A stretch of 5,683 bases of DNA from an uncultured Clostridium sp. (GCA_934777095.1 CAKVNP010000163.1:1-5683), one strand, 5' to 3'. Counted from the first letter of the stretch, positions 1 to 5,683 are shown. The notes: generated by a model from the sequence alone, not told the origin. Made by a program: numbers and translations.

Positions 1-449
1 TCCATGAAGTATCCTGTTTCTCCTAGTGAACCATAAACTTCATCTGTTGAAACATGTAAGAACTTAACTCCTTCTTTCCATGTTCCATCTTCATTTTCCC
101 ATGCATCCTTAGCACAGTTTAATAAGTTTACTGTTCCCATAACATTTGTCTTAGCAAATACTTCTGGTTCTCTTATACTTCTATCAACATGTGATTCTGC
201 TGCAAAGTGAGCTACATAGTTTATTTCATATTTTTCAAATAATGATGATACTAATTCAGCATCGCAAATATCTCCTTGTACAAAGATATGTCTTTCATCA
301 TTTTCAACTGATTTTAAATTTTCTAAGTTTCCTGCATAAGTTAACTTATCTAAGTTAATTATTCTTATATCCTCATATTTATTTAACATGTATAACACAA
401 AGTTTGATCCTATAAATCCAGCTCCGCCTGTTACTAAATAAGTTTTCAT
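1..449 (-). CDS. rmlB: dTDP-glucose 4,6-dehydratase RmlB (partial, C-terminal part beyond left edge)
   Basis: This is the second enzyme of dTDP-L-rhamnose synthesis; it converts dTDP-glucose to dTDP-4-keto-6-deoxyglucose with a bound NAD+ in the cytoplasm. The frame starts at ATG 449-447 and stays open to the left edge, giving 149 visible residues of a family that usually has about 320-350. What is visible is the N-terminal Rossmann domain of the extended short-chain dehydrogenase family: the TGGAGFIGSN glycine loop (residues 7-16), an acidic D34 after strand 2, LTYAGNLENL (36-45), the AAESHVDRSI signature (83-92) and STDEVYG (134-140), which carries the catalytic Thr-Asp-Glu of RmlB. The YxxxK pair would follow just outside the window. 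A strong GGAGGAG site precedes the start, 13 nt after the rmlC stop. The TDEVYG and HVDRSI motifs separate it from UDP-glucose 4-epimerase. Identification is firm; the end is not seen. Confidence 0.96.
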   Translation of the reverse strand, partial: MKTYLVTGGAGFIGSNFVLYMLNKYEDIRIINLDKLTYAGNLENLKSVENDERHIFVQGDICDAELVSSLFEKYEINYVAHFAAESHVDRSIREPEVFAKTNVMGTVNLLNCAKDAWENEDGTWKEGVKFLHVSTDEVYGSLGETGYFM

Positions 450-456
450 CTAAATT

Positions 457-463
457 CTCCTCC
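457..463 (-). promoter_or_regulatory. Ribosome binding site of rmlB, touching the rmlC stop codon
   Basis: Read on the minus strand, GGAGGAG lies 7 nt before the ATG at 449. Its first G is the last base of the rmlC TAG stop (465-463). A ribosome ending on rmlC would sit on this site, so translational coupling of rmlC and rmlB is likely. Confidence 0.8.
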
Positions 464-1023
464 TAATATACAAATGGTAAATCTTGTTCTTTTAATGGCT
501 TATGTTTTTTATCTTTTTCAGATAATAATATATCTAATCCTTCTATAGGCCATTTAATATTTACATCAGCATCATCCCATGGAATTCCTCCATCATAATC
601 TGGTGCATAAAAATCAGTACATTTATAATTGAAAATTGCTTCGTCTGATAAAACTACAAATCCATGTGCAAATCCTTCTGGAATATAAAATTGTCTTTTG
701 TTATCAGCTGTTAAAAGAACACCTTCCCACTCACCATAAGTTGGAGATCCTTTTCTTAAATCAACTGCTACATCCCAAACTTCACCGTATGTGCATCTTA
801 CAAGCTTTCCTTGAGTATGCTTAGTTTGGAAGTGAAGACCTCTAAGTACACCCTTGCTAGACTTTGATTCATTATCTTGTACAAAAGTCATTGTTAAACC
901 AGCTTCATCAAAAGCCTGTTTATTATAGCTTTCCATGAAATATCCTCTTGCATCACCAAACACTTTTGGTTCTATGATGTATAGGTCTTTAATTTTAGTT
1001 TTCTTAAATTCAAAGTTTCCCAT
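463..1023 (-). CDS. rmlC: dTDP-4-dehydrorhamnose 3,5-epimerase RmlC
   Basis: This is the third step of dTDP-L-rhamnose synthesis: epimerisation at C3 and C5 of the 4-keto-6-deoxy sugar, without cofactor, by a cytosolic dimeric cupin. The 186-residue length is normal for the family. Visible signatures are DARGYFMESYN (24-34), FVQDNESKSSKGVLRGLHFQ (47-66) with the catalytic base H64, QGKLVR (71-76) with K73, the EVWDVAVDLR strand (81-90), IPEGFAHGF (114-122) with H120, and FNYKCTDFYAPDYDGGIPWDD (131-151), whose tyrosines supply the general acid. D171 in the LSEKDK stretch matches the Asp partner of the catalytic His in the Salmonella enzyme. The start ATG at 1023 has a good Shine-Dalgarno site 9 nt upstream. 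The gene begins 6 nt after the rmlA stop and ends 13 nt before rmlB, so it belongs to a tight operon. The intact His/Lys/Tyr/Asp set argues for a true RmlC rather than a 3-epimerase-only relative, though sequence alone cannot fully exclude the latter. Confidence 0.96.
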   Translation of the reverse strand: MGNFEFKKTKIKDLYIIEPKVFGDARGYFMESYNKQAFDEAGLTMTFVQDNESKSSKGVLRGLHFQTKHTQGKLVRCTYGEVWDVAVDLRKGSPTYGEWEGVLLTADNKRQFYIPEGFAHGFVVLSDEAIFNYKCTDFYAPDYDGGIPWDDADVNIKWPIEGLDILLSEKDKKHKPLKEQDLPFVY

Positions 1024-1029
1024 ATCTTC

Positions 1030-1896
1030 TTACTCCTCAATTATATCTATTAAATATTTTCCATACCCTGTTTTTAATAAAGGCTGAGCTAACTCTCTAA
1101 CCTTCTCTTTAGAAATCCACCCTTGTCTATAAGCAATTTCTTCAAGGCATGCTATATAAGTTCCTTGAGTATTCTGTACTGCTTCTACAAAATTAGAAGC
1201 CTGCAGCATTGAACCATGAGTTCCCGTATCAAGCCAAGCCATACCTCTTCCTAGAAGTTCAACCTTCAATTCATTTTCTTCCATGTATACTCTATTTAAA
1301 TCTGTTATTTCTAGTTCTCCTCTAGCTGAAGGCTTTAAAGCCTTAGCTTTTGCTACTACAGTATTATCATAGAAATATAACCCTGGAACTGCATATTTTG
1401 ATTTTGGCACTTCAGGTTTTTCTTCTAATGAAATAACATTTCCTTCTGAATCGAATTCAACAACACCAAATGCTTTTGGATTTTGTACATAATACCCAAA
1501 AATAGTTGCTCCCTTTTTCAATTCAGCTGCTCTTTTTAAGTTATTACTGAAGCTTTGTCCATAGAAAATATTATCACCTAGTATCATTGCTACTGGTTCA
1601 TTACCGATAAAATCTTCACCTATAATAAATGCTTCAGCTAATCCATTAGGCTGTTCTTGCACCGCATATTCAATATTTAATCCTAAATCAGAACCATCTC
1701 TAAATAATTCCTTAAAATTAACTATATCCCTTGGTGTAGAAATTATTAATATATCTTTAATTCCAGCCAGCATTAGTACTGACATAGGGTAATATATCAT
1801 TGGTTTATCATATATTGGAACCATTTGTTTTGACATTGCTTTAGTAACTGGATAAAGTCTTGTTCCAGAACCACCAGCTAATATAATTCCTTTCAT
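1030..1896 (-). CDS. rmlA: Glucose-1-phosphate thymidylyltransferase RmlA
   Basis: RmlA joins dTTP and glucose-1-phosphate to give dTDP-glucose and pyrophosphate, the committing step of the pathway and usually feedback-inhibited by dTDP-rhamnose. The 288-residue length matches the short RmlA type. The nucleotidyltransferase signature [11 protein letters not shown] (6-16) is followed by the [16 protein letters not shown] stretch (22-37). Further family marks are [11 protein letters not shown] (80-90), LGDNIFYG (106-113) with metal ligand D108, EEKP (158-161), the sugar-site segment ending in PGLYFYD (171-177), [10 protein letters not shown] (193-202) and WLDTGTH (221-227) with the second metal ligand D223. 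The ATG at 1896 has a TGGAGG site 8 nt upstream, so the start is secure. The gap after rmlD is 26 nt and that before rmlC 6 nt. Absence of a C-terminal left-handed helix domain and the DNIFYG motif separate it from GlmU- and GalU-type enzymes. Confidence 0.97.
   Translation of the reverse strand: MKGIILAGGSGTRLYPVTKAMSKQMVPIYDKPMIYYPMSVLMLAGIKDILIISTPRDIVNFKELFRDGSDLGLNIEYAVQEQPNGLAEAFIIGEDFIGNEPVAMILGDNIFYGQSFSNNLKRAAELKKGATIFGYYVQNPKAFGVVEFDSEGNVISLEEKPEVPKSKYAVPGLYFYDNTVVAKAKALKPSARGELEITDLNRVYMEENELKVELLGRGMAWLDTGTHGSMLQASNFVEAVQNTQGTYIACLEEIAYRQGWISKEKVRELAQPLLKTGYGKYLIDIIEE
1033..1038 (-). promoter_or_regulatory. Ribosome binding site of rmlC inside the end of rmlA
   Basis: The last two rmlA codons are GAG GAG (Glu-Glu), followed by TAA. 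These same six bases form the Shine-Dalgarno site for the rmlC ATG, 9 nt further on. The site therefore confirms the 1023 start and suggests that rmlC translation is coupled to termination of rmlA. Confidence 0.75.
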
Positions 1897-1904
1897 CTAC
1901 AATA

Positions 1905-1910
1905 CCTCCA
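1905..1910 (-). promoter_or_regulatory. Ribosome binding site of rmlA
   Basis: TGGAGG on the minus strand, 8 nt before the ATG at 1896 and within the 26-nt gap after rmlD. It fixes the rmlA start. The gap is too short for a terminator plus promoter, so rmlD and rmlA are very probably cotranscribed. Confidence 0.75.
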
Positions 1911-1922
1911 TTACTAATAAAT

Positions 1923-2813
1923 TTAATCTATATATTTTTTATAATTATCCATAAATACTTTTAAAGCATCTTCCCAGTTTCTCATTTCATTTCCAATAGT
2001 GCATCTAAGCATCATATTATCAAGTGAAGAATATTCTGGTCTTTTAGCTGCAGAATTATATTCTGCCGAAGTTACCGGTAATACTTCACAATCTATTCCT
2101 GCCTCTTTTACAATTTTAGCTGCAAAATCATACCAAGAACATTCACCTTCACCTGTACAGTGATAAATTCCGTACTCTTCTGTTAAGGCAAGCTTTAATA
2201 AATGATATGCTAAATCTTCTGCATTAGTAGGATTTCCTTTTTGGTCATTTACTACAGTAAGTTTTCCTCTTTGCTTAGCTGCGTTCATTATTGTATATAC
2301 GAAGTTCTTTCCAAAATATCCATAAAGCCATGCAGTACGCACGATAAAGTATTTGCTTGAAAGACTTCTTACAAATTCTTCACCTGCAAGCTTTGTTGTT
2401 CCATAAGCACTCACTGGCGCTGGAAGATCACATTCATCTAATGGAGTAGAACCAACACCGCTGAATACATAATCAGTTGATACATGTATAAGCTTTGCTC
2501 CTACTTCTTCTGAAATCATTGCTAAATTTCTAGCTCCTAATGCATTAACCTTAAACGCTAAATCCTTATGGCTTTCGCATCCATCAACATTTGTATATGC
2601 TGCACAGTTAATCACAACATCTGGAGAGGTCTTAGTAATATATTCTCTTACTTTTTGTAAATCAACTATATCTAGTTCGTCTACGTCTACACCAATAACT
2701 TCACTTTTTAATATTTCTTCAGGTACAGCACCAAGTTCTGATTTTCCTGAATTTATTATGTTTAATATCTGTTTCCCTAACTGTCCCTTTGCTCCAACTA
2801 ATAATATTTTCAT
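1923..2813 (-). CDS. rmlD: dTDP-4-dehydrorhamnose reductase RmlD
   Basis: RmlD is the last enzyme of the pathway: it reduces dTDP-4-keto-L-rhamnose to dTDP-L-rhamnose with NAD(P)H. I place the start at ATG 2813 (296 residues): it opens directly with the Rossmann strand MKILLVGAKGQLG (GxxGxxG at 7, 10 and 13) and has GGAG 7 nt upstream. An in-frame ATG at 2837 would add eight residues with no Shine-Dalgarno site and no family support. Other marks are INCAAYTNVDGCE (68-80), VSTDYVFSG (111-119) with T113, and YGTTKLAGE (137-145) with the catalytic YxxxK pair Y137/K141; these fall about nine residues later than in the Salmonella enzyme because of an extra segment around residues 22-34 (GKSELGAVPEE). 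The substrate-domain RTAWLYG segment and a C-terminal RPEYSSLDN segment are also present. It begins 53 nt after the phosphoglycosyltransferase, the first of four contiguous rhamnose genes. Confidence 0.96.
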   Translation of the reverse strand: MKILLVGAKGQLGKQILNIINSGKSELGAVPEEILKSEVIGVDVDELDIVDLQKVREYITKTSPDVVINCAAYTNVDGCESHKDLAFKVNALGARNLAMISEEVGAKLIHVSTDYVFSGVGSTPLDECDLPAPVSAYGTTKLAGEEFVRSLSSKYFIVRTAWLYGYFGKNFVYTIMNAAKQRGKLTVVNDQKGNPTNAEDLAYHLLKLALTEEYGIYHCTGEGECSWYDFAAKIVKEAGIDCEVLPVTSAEYNSAAKRPEYSSLDNMMLRCTIGNEMRNWEDALKVFMDNYKKYID

Positions 2814-2820
2814 ATTCTCA

Positions 2821-2824
2821 CTCC
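2821..2824 (-). promoter_or_regulatory. Ribosome binding site that decides the rmlD start
   Basis: GGAG on the minus strand followed by 7 nt and ATG at 2813. The alternative ATG at 2837 is preceded by an A/T-rich run with no purine-rich site, so this element favours the shorter protein. Confidence 0.75.
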
Positions 2825-2866
2825 AAACATATAACATTTTATTTTTAGCATGTAAATCATACTTTA

Positions 2867-3508
2867 TTAACTAGCACTTTCATCACCAAATAACACAAAG
2901 AATGTTTTAAATATCAGCTTTATATCTAATAGATAATTTCTTTCTCTAACGTATTTTATATCCAGCTCCATCCATTCCTTAAATGGTATATTGTTTCTGC
3001 CTGATACCTGCCAAAAACATGTTATCCCTGGTAGTACTTCAAGTCTTTCCATCATCCATGGTTCAAACTGTTCTACTTCTTTTGGTAAACTTGGTCTAGG
3101 ACCAACTAAGCTCATATCACCTTTAATTACATTTACTAGCTGTGGTAATTCATCAATACTTGTCTTTCTAATAAATTTTCCTACTTTAGTTATTCTAGGA
3201 TCACTTTTTATTTTAAACATCGGTCCTGACATTTCATTTTGCTCTTCTAGTTCTTTTTTTAGTTCTTCCGCATTAACTACCATAGATCTAAATTTATACA
3301 TTGGGAATTGTACTCCATTCTTTCCAACTCTCATTTGCTTAAAGAATACCGGCCCCTTTGAATCAATCTTTATAGCTATGGCTGTAATTATCAATATTGG
3401 GCTTAATAATATTAATCCTACTAATGATAATAAAATATCAGTAGCTCTTTTAGCTATTATATACGGTTTATATTCATTTTTCTTATTTTCATTCATCGTG
3501 TTAATCAT
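2867..3508 (-). CDS. Undecaprenyl-phosphate sugar phosphotransferase (small monotopic phosphoglycosyltransferase)
   Basis: It belongs to the bacterial sugar transferase family (catalytic domain shared by WbaP, WcaJ and PglC), which transfers a sugar-1-phosphate from a UDP-sugar to undecaprenyl phosphate on the inner membrane face and so starts the lipid-linked repeat unit. At 213 residues it is the catalytic core only, lacking the four-helix N-terminal domain of long WbaP/WcaJ proteins. KRATD (20-24) leads into one hydrophobic segment (25-46) with the helix-breaking S36-P37 of a re-entrant helix. Then come GPVFFKQMRVGKNG (52-65), MYKFRSM (70-76), the SIDELPQL motif (117-124) with the catalytic dyad D119-E120, DMSLVGPRP (131-139) and LPGITCFWQVSGR (159-171). 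AGGAAG, 7 nt before ATG 3508, supports this start over the ATG at 3496. The gene lies 37 nt after the glycosyltransferase. The donor sugar (glucose, galactose or an N-acetylated sugar) cannot be read from the sequence. Confidence 0.93.
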   Translation of the reverse strand: MINTMNENKKNEYKPYIIAKRATDILLSLVGLILLSPILIITAIAIKIDSKGPVFFKQMRVGKNGVQFPMYKFRSMVVNAEELKKELEEQNEMSGPMFKIKSDPRITKVGKFIRKTSIDELPQLVNVIKGDMSLVGPRPSLPKEVEQFEPWMMERLEVLPGITCFWQVSGRNNIPFKEWMELDIKYVRERNYLLDIKLIFKTFFVLFGDESAS

Positions 3509-3515
3509 ATTCTAA

Positions 3516-3521
3516 CTTCCT
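3516..3521 (-). promoter_or_regulatory. Ribosome binding site of the phosphoglycosyltransferase
   Basis: AGGAAG on the minus strand, 7 nt before ATG 3508. The in-frame ATG at 3496, four codons on, has no comparable site, so the longer N-terminus is preferred. Confidence 0.6.
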
Positions 3522-3545
3522 TCTCTAATTTCAAAATTAAAATGT

Positions 3546-4364
3546 TTATTTAAGTATTTTAATTTTTTTGAAATAGTATTTGTAATAGAATTTACACATG
3601 CTTTTAAAATGTACTAAACTCATTTTATTAAAACTCTTGATACTTTCCTGTCTATGTAAATGAATCATTTTAGCTTCTGGGAAATATACTATTTTTTTAC
3701 CTTGAGCCCTTACCTTACAACATAGGTCCACATCTTCAAAATACATAAAGTATTCTTTACTAAAACCGCCAACTTGAAGAAATAATTCTCTTTTCATTAG
3801 CATGCAAGCTCCCATAACCCAATCTACTTCCATGGTGAAATTATGTTCAAAATCACTCATCAAATATTTATTATTACATTTTTCAATATATTTATCGGGC
3901 ATAATTTTAGAAAATGGAGTACGGCATGCTACAAATTGACTTACAGGGATAATTCTTCTGCAAGATTGCTGCACAGTATAATCTGAATTAAGTAATTTAC
4001 CTGAAAGCAGTCCTATACTATTGTCATTTTCAATTTCTTTTAACATGCTGCCGATAGCATCTTCTAAAATAATTATATCAGGATTTAAAAATAATATATA
4101 TTTTCCTGATGATTTTTCAACTCCCACATTATTTCCGAACCCAAATCCATTATTCTTTTCATTCTTAAATACTTTAATATTATCAATATCTTTATACGTA
4201 TTATTTAACTCTTCATAACTTTCATTTGGAGAACAATTATCAATAATTATAATTTCATAATCTATATTTCCTATATTATTTACAACTGAATCAACACACT
4301 TTAATGTTAAAGAATAATTCATAAAGTTTACTATAACAATTGATAAATATTTCTGTTTCATCAT
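3546..4364 (-). CDS. Family 2 glycosyltransferase, probable rhamnosyltransferase
   Basis: This is a GT-A fold inverting glycosyltransferase of the WbbL-like group (COG1216 type), expected to act at the inner membrane face and add one sugar to the undecaprenyl-linked acceptor. Numbering from ATG 4364 (272 residues): YLSIVIVNF (6-14) is the first Rossmann strand, EIIIIDN (37-43) gives the nucleotide-binding Asp D42, NNGFGFGNNVG (71-81) is the group signature, LNPD (93-96) is the DXD-equivalent metal site, VDWVMGACMLMKRE (180-193) is the acceptor-side motif, and FEDVDLC (209-215) holds the likely catalytic base. The tail FYYKYYFKKIKILK is basic and aromatic and may help membrane binding; no transmembrane helix is present. 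Adjacent rml genes make dTDP-rhamnose the best guess as donor, but this is inference from context. The gene is much more AT-rich than the rml genes. The exact start is uncertain (4385 GTG, 4376, 4364 or 4361). Confidence 0.9.
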   Translation of the reverse strand: MMKQKYLSIVIVNFMNYSLTLKCVDSVVNNIGNIDYEIIIIDNCSPNESYEELNNTYKDIDNIKVFKNEKNNGFGFGNNVGVEKSSGKYILFLNPDIIILEDAIGSMLKEIENDNSIGLLSGKLLNSDYTVQQSCRRIIPVSQFVACRTPFSKIMPDKYIEKCNNKYLMSDFEHNFTMEVDWVMGACMLMKRELFLQVGGFSKEYFMYFEDVDLCCKVRAQGKKIVYFPEAKMIHLHRQESIKSFNKMSLVHFKSMCKFYYKYYFKKIKILK

Positions 4365-4370
4365 ATTTAA

Positions 4371-4374
4371 CTCC
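4371..4374 (-). promoter_or_regulatory. Ribosome binding site used to choose the glycosyltransferase start
   Basis: GGAG lies 6 nt before ATG 4364 and 9 nt before ATG 4361. A second purine-rich site, AGGTGG (4387-4382), sits 5 nt before an in-frame ATG at 4376. All produce the same protein apart from a few N-terminal residues; the first conserved strand starts at the next codons, so the shorter forms fit the family best. Confidence 0.5.
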
Positions 4375-4459
4375 ATCCTTACCACCTAATGTACCATAAA
4401 AACTATATCTTATCACTATAATTTATATCTAATAATCTCTGTGGTACTTTACCGTGTAA

Positions 4460-4488
4460 ATTATACATTAATTGTTAATATAACACAA
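4460..4488 (-). promoter_or_regulatory. Candidate sigma-A type promoter for the glycosyltransferase-rml gene set
   Basis: On the minus strand there is a perfect TATAAT -10 box (4465-4460), 17 nt downstream of TTGTGT (4488-4483), which matches the first three bases of the consensus -35 TTGACA. Transcription would start near 4453 and leave a leader of about 90 nt before the glycosyltransferase. The gap after the flippase is the longest in the window, which makes a secondary promoter here sensible. The region is strongly A/T-rich, where TATAAT occurs by chance, so this stays a candidate. Confidence 0.4.
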
Positions 4489-4493
4489 TTAAT
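4467..4493 (+). repeat. Perfect 9-bp inverted repeat in the flippase-glycosyltransferase gap
   Basis: ATTAATTGT (4467-4475) and ACAATTAAT (4485-4493) are exact reverse complements separated by 9 nt. In the loop, GTTA (4474-4477) and TAAC (4481-4484) allow a second register with a two-base bulge. No U-run follows on the minus-strand transcript and the stem is almost all A/T, so it is not a good intrinsic terminator. The repeat covers the proposed -35 and nearly the whole spacer of the candidate promoter, an arrangement seen for operators. Function is unproven. Confidence 0.45.
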
Positions 4494-4517
4494 TTCTATT
4501 TTTATTCTTTTACACAT

Positions 4518-5681
4518 TTATTTTATAACTTTGATTTTTTCTACAATATTCTTAATAGTATCAATTAAAAATTTATCCCTTATCAATAATAAAATTCCAA
4601 CATATACAGCTGCTCCAACAATTACCTGCTCTGTCATAATAACTATTCTTGAAGCTCCGCTTCTGCCTAAAAGCATTACTACTGCAAGCATTATAAGTCC
4701 ACTTACCCAATACTTATATGTTGCTTTAACCCAAGTAAAATCAACAATCTTTTTGGAATAAATAAATTGAATAATTGCTCCAGTAAGCTCTGCTGCTATA
4801 GTTGATAGCACTGCCCCTATTGCACCAAACCTTGGAATTAAAATTATATTGAAGATTACGTTTATAACTGCTGCTGCAGTTACAGATTTAGTGTATTCTT
4901 TAGTTTTCCCTGTTGCTAATAAAAACTGACTGCCAAATACATTTCCTATTCCAATGATAATTATTAATACTGATGAAACAGCAGTCAAAATTGTAGCTGG
5001 TTTATATTCAGCACCAAAGAACATAGGAATAAATCTCTCGCTTACTCCCATTATACCAAAAGCCATTGGCACAGCTAAAAAAGTACTTACTGTAAATGCT
5101 TTTTTTAAATATAGCTTTACTTCATCATACTCATTTCTACTATGAAGATTAGCTATTTTAGGCAGCATTACAGTTCCTAAGGAAGTTAATACCGCTAGCA
5201 ATATCCTGATTATTTTTTGAGAATAATCATAATATGATACGCTTTGAATACCAGGTCCCAATAAATCAAGCATAGTTTTATCCAGCACAGTATATATCTG
5301 CGTAGCTATCTGCGGAACAAACAATGCAAATGCAGGCATAAGATGCTTTAGTGGATGAAGATTTTTTATATTATTCAGCTTAATAATATCCTTATCTACA
5401 TATACCCACATTACAATCTGTCCAAGAAGCATTGTAAAACTGTTGATAAAAATATACTTGCCCAAATCAGCAGGTGTCTTAACAAAGATAAATATTAATA
5501 CAACAGAAATTACTTTTACGCATAAGCTTCTAATTGATGCATTTTTAAAATTTTCTATTCCTAAGAAATACCAAGAAATATCAATCGAATTTGCAATTAA
5601 GAAAAACCCCTGTAAAAAATAAAACCATTTATATTGACTATTTAAACAAAAAACTAATAAATATACGATATAAGCTATGAT
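4518..5681 (-). CDS. wzx: Polysaccharide flippase, Wzx/PST type (partial, N-terminus beyond right edge)
   Basis: This multi-pass membrane protein of the polysaccharide synthase/MOP superfamily moves undecaprenyl-linked repeat units from the inner to the outer face of the cytoplasmic membrane. The frame is open from the right edge: 387 residues are visible before the TAA at 4520-4518, against about 420-480 for complete members, so some 50-100 N-terminal residues are missing. The codon at 5465 is an internal TTG, not the start: the 72 residues before it continue the family pattern, including DISWYFLGIENF (34-45), a hallmark of this family. Hydrophobic stretches alternate with short charged loops throughout, among them the helix at 55-67 (VKVISVVLIFIFV), the glycine-rich ATGKTKEYTKSV loop in the C-terminal half, and helices near the end, finishing in a lysine-rich cytosolic tail (IVEKIKVIK). 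Its place beside a phosphoglycosyltransferase and sugar-nucleotide genes fits Wzx/Wzy-dependent export. Confidence 0.92.
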   Translation of the reverse strand: MIAYIVYLLVFCLNSQYKWFYFLQGFFLIANSIDISWYFLGIENFKNASIRSLCVKVISVVLIFIFVKTPADLGKYIFINSFTMLLGQIVMWVYVDKDIIKLNNIKNLHPLKHLMPAFALFVPQIATQIYTVLDKTMLDLLGPGIQSVSYYDYSQKIIRILLAVLTSLGTVMLPKIANLHSRNEYDEVKLYLKKAFTVSTFLAVPMAFGIMGVSERFIPMFFGAEYKPATILTAVSSVLIIIIGIGNVFGSQFLLATGKTKEYTKSVTAAAVINVIFNIILIPRFGAIGAVLSTIAAELTGAIIQFIYSKKIVDFTWVKATYKYWVSGLIMLAVVMLLGRSGASRIVIMTEQVIVGAAVYVGILLLIRDKFLIDTIKNIVEKIKVIK

Positions 5682-5683
5682 AC

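Noticed and set aside
636..824. Plus-strand open frame of 62 codons opposite rmlC
   Set aside because: It lies wholly inside conserved rmlC on the other strand and its translation shows no domain-like pattern.
2814..2866. Possible promoter or terminator between the phosphoglycosyltransferase and rmlD
   Set aside because: The 53-nt gap is A/T-rich with TATGAT-like words but has no -35/-10 pair with correct spacing and no hairpin followed by a T-run.
2991..3515. Long plus-strand open frame (174 codons) opposite the phosphoglycosyltransferase
   Set aside because: It is antisense to a gene with full family motifs, lacks a Shine-Dalgarno site and its protein is low-complexity and hydrophobic, as expected for the complement of an A/T-rich gene.
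4021..4218. Plus-strand open frame of 65 codons opposite the glycosyltransferase
   Set aside because: Antisense to a well-supported gene; translation is low-complexity (Ser/Phe/Ile/Asn-rich) with no recognisable motif.
4443..4453. Short hairpin GGTA-CTT-TACC near the proposed transcription start
   Set aside because: A four-base stem with a three-base loop is common by chance and has no supporting context.
4467..4493. Inverted repeat as an intrinsic terminator of the flippase
   Set aside because: The stem is almost all A/T and no U-run follows it on the minus-strand transcript (next bases are GTATAATTTACACGG), so termination would be weak at best.
4441..4761. Plus-strand open frame of 106 codons with a hydrophobic start, crossing the gap and the end of the flippase
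   Set aside because: Most of it is antisense to the flippase 3' end, there is no ribosome binding site before it, and A/T-rich DNA gives Ile/Leu-rich chance frames of this kind.
4954..5145. Plus-strand open frame of 63 codons opposite the flippase
   Set aside because: Shadow of the flippase gene without its own start signals.
1..5683. Mobile element, CRISPR array, tRNA or riboswitch
   Set aside because: No transposase or integrase frame, no repeated spacer-like units, no cloverleaf-like stretch and no gap long enough for a structured leader other than the 150-nt one, which shows no recognised riboswitch core.

Overview
The window is a single-strand block of seven genes, all on the minus strand, so transcription runs from high to low coordinates. 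It is the 3' part of a surface-polysaccharide (capsule, exopolysaccharide or wall glycan) locus. The DNA is AT-rich, Shine-Dalgarno sites are strong GGAG/GGAGG types, gaps are short and codons favour A/T. Together with the protein character this suggests a low-GC Firmicute, most likely Clostridium in the strict sense. That assignment is an inference from composition and family resemblance, not a database match.

In transcription order: (1) a Wzx-type polysaccharide flippase, open at the right window edge (5681 to 4518); (2) a non-coding gap of about 150 nt with a candidate promoter and an AT-rich inverted repeat; (3) a family 2 glycosyltransferase of the rhamnosyltransferase-like group (4364 to 3546); (4) a short monotopic phosphoglycosyltransferase that would start the lipid-linked glycan (3508 to 2867); (5) the complete dTDP-L-rhamnose pathway in the order rmlD (2813 to 1923), rmlA (1896 to 1030), rmlC (1023 to 463) and rmlB (449 to beyond position 1, cut by the left edge).

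The parts fit one pathway. RmlA makes dTDP-glucose, RmlB dehydrates it, RmlC epimerises it and RmlD reduces it to dTDP-L-rhamnose. The phosphoglycosyltransferase puts the first sugar phosphate on undecaprenyl phosphate, the family 2 enzyme adds a sugar (plausibly rhamnose), and the flippase moves the finished lipid-linked unit across the membrane. No polymerase (Wzy), chain-length regulator or further glycosyltransferase lies in the window; they would be expected upstream, past the right edge.

There is no gene-free stretch over 300 bases, and I see no RNA gene, mobile element, CRISPR array or convincing intrinsic terminator. I did not find a novel system here. The points most worth checking are the promoter/inverted repeat in the gap after the flippase, the very low GC of the glycosyltransferase gene compared with the rml genes, and start-codon corrections for rmlD, the glycosyltransferase and the flippase.
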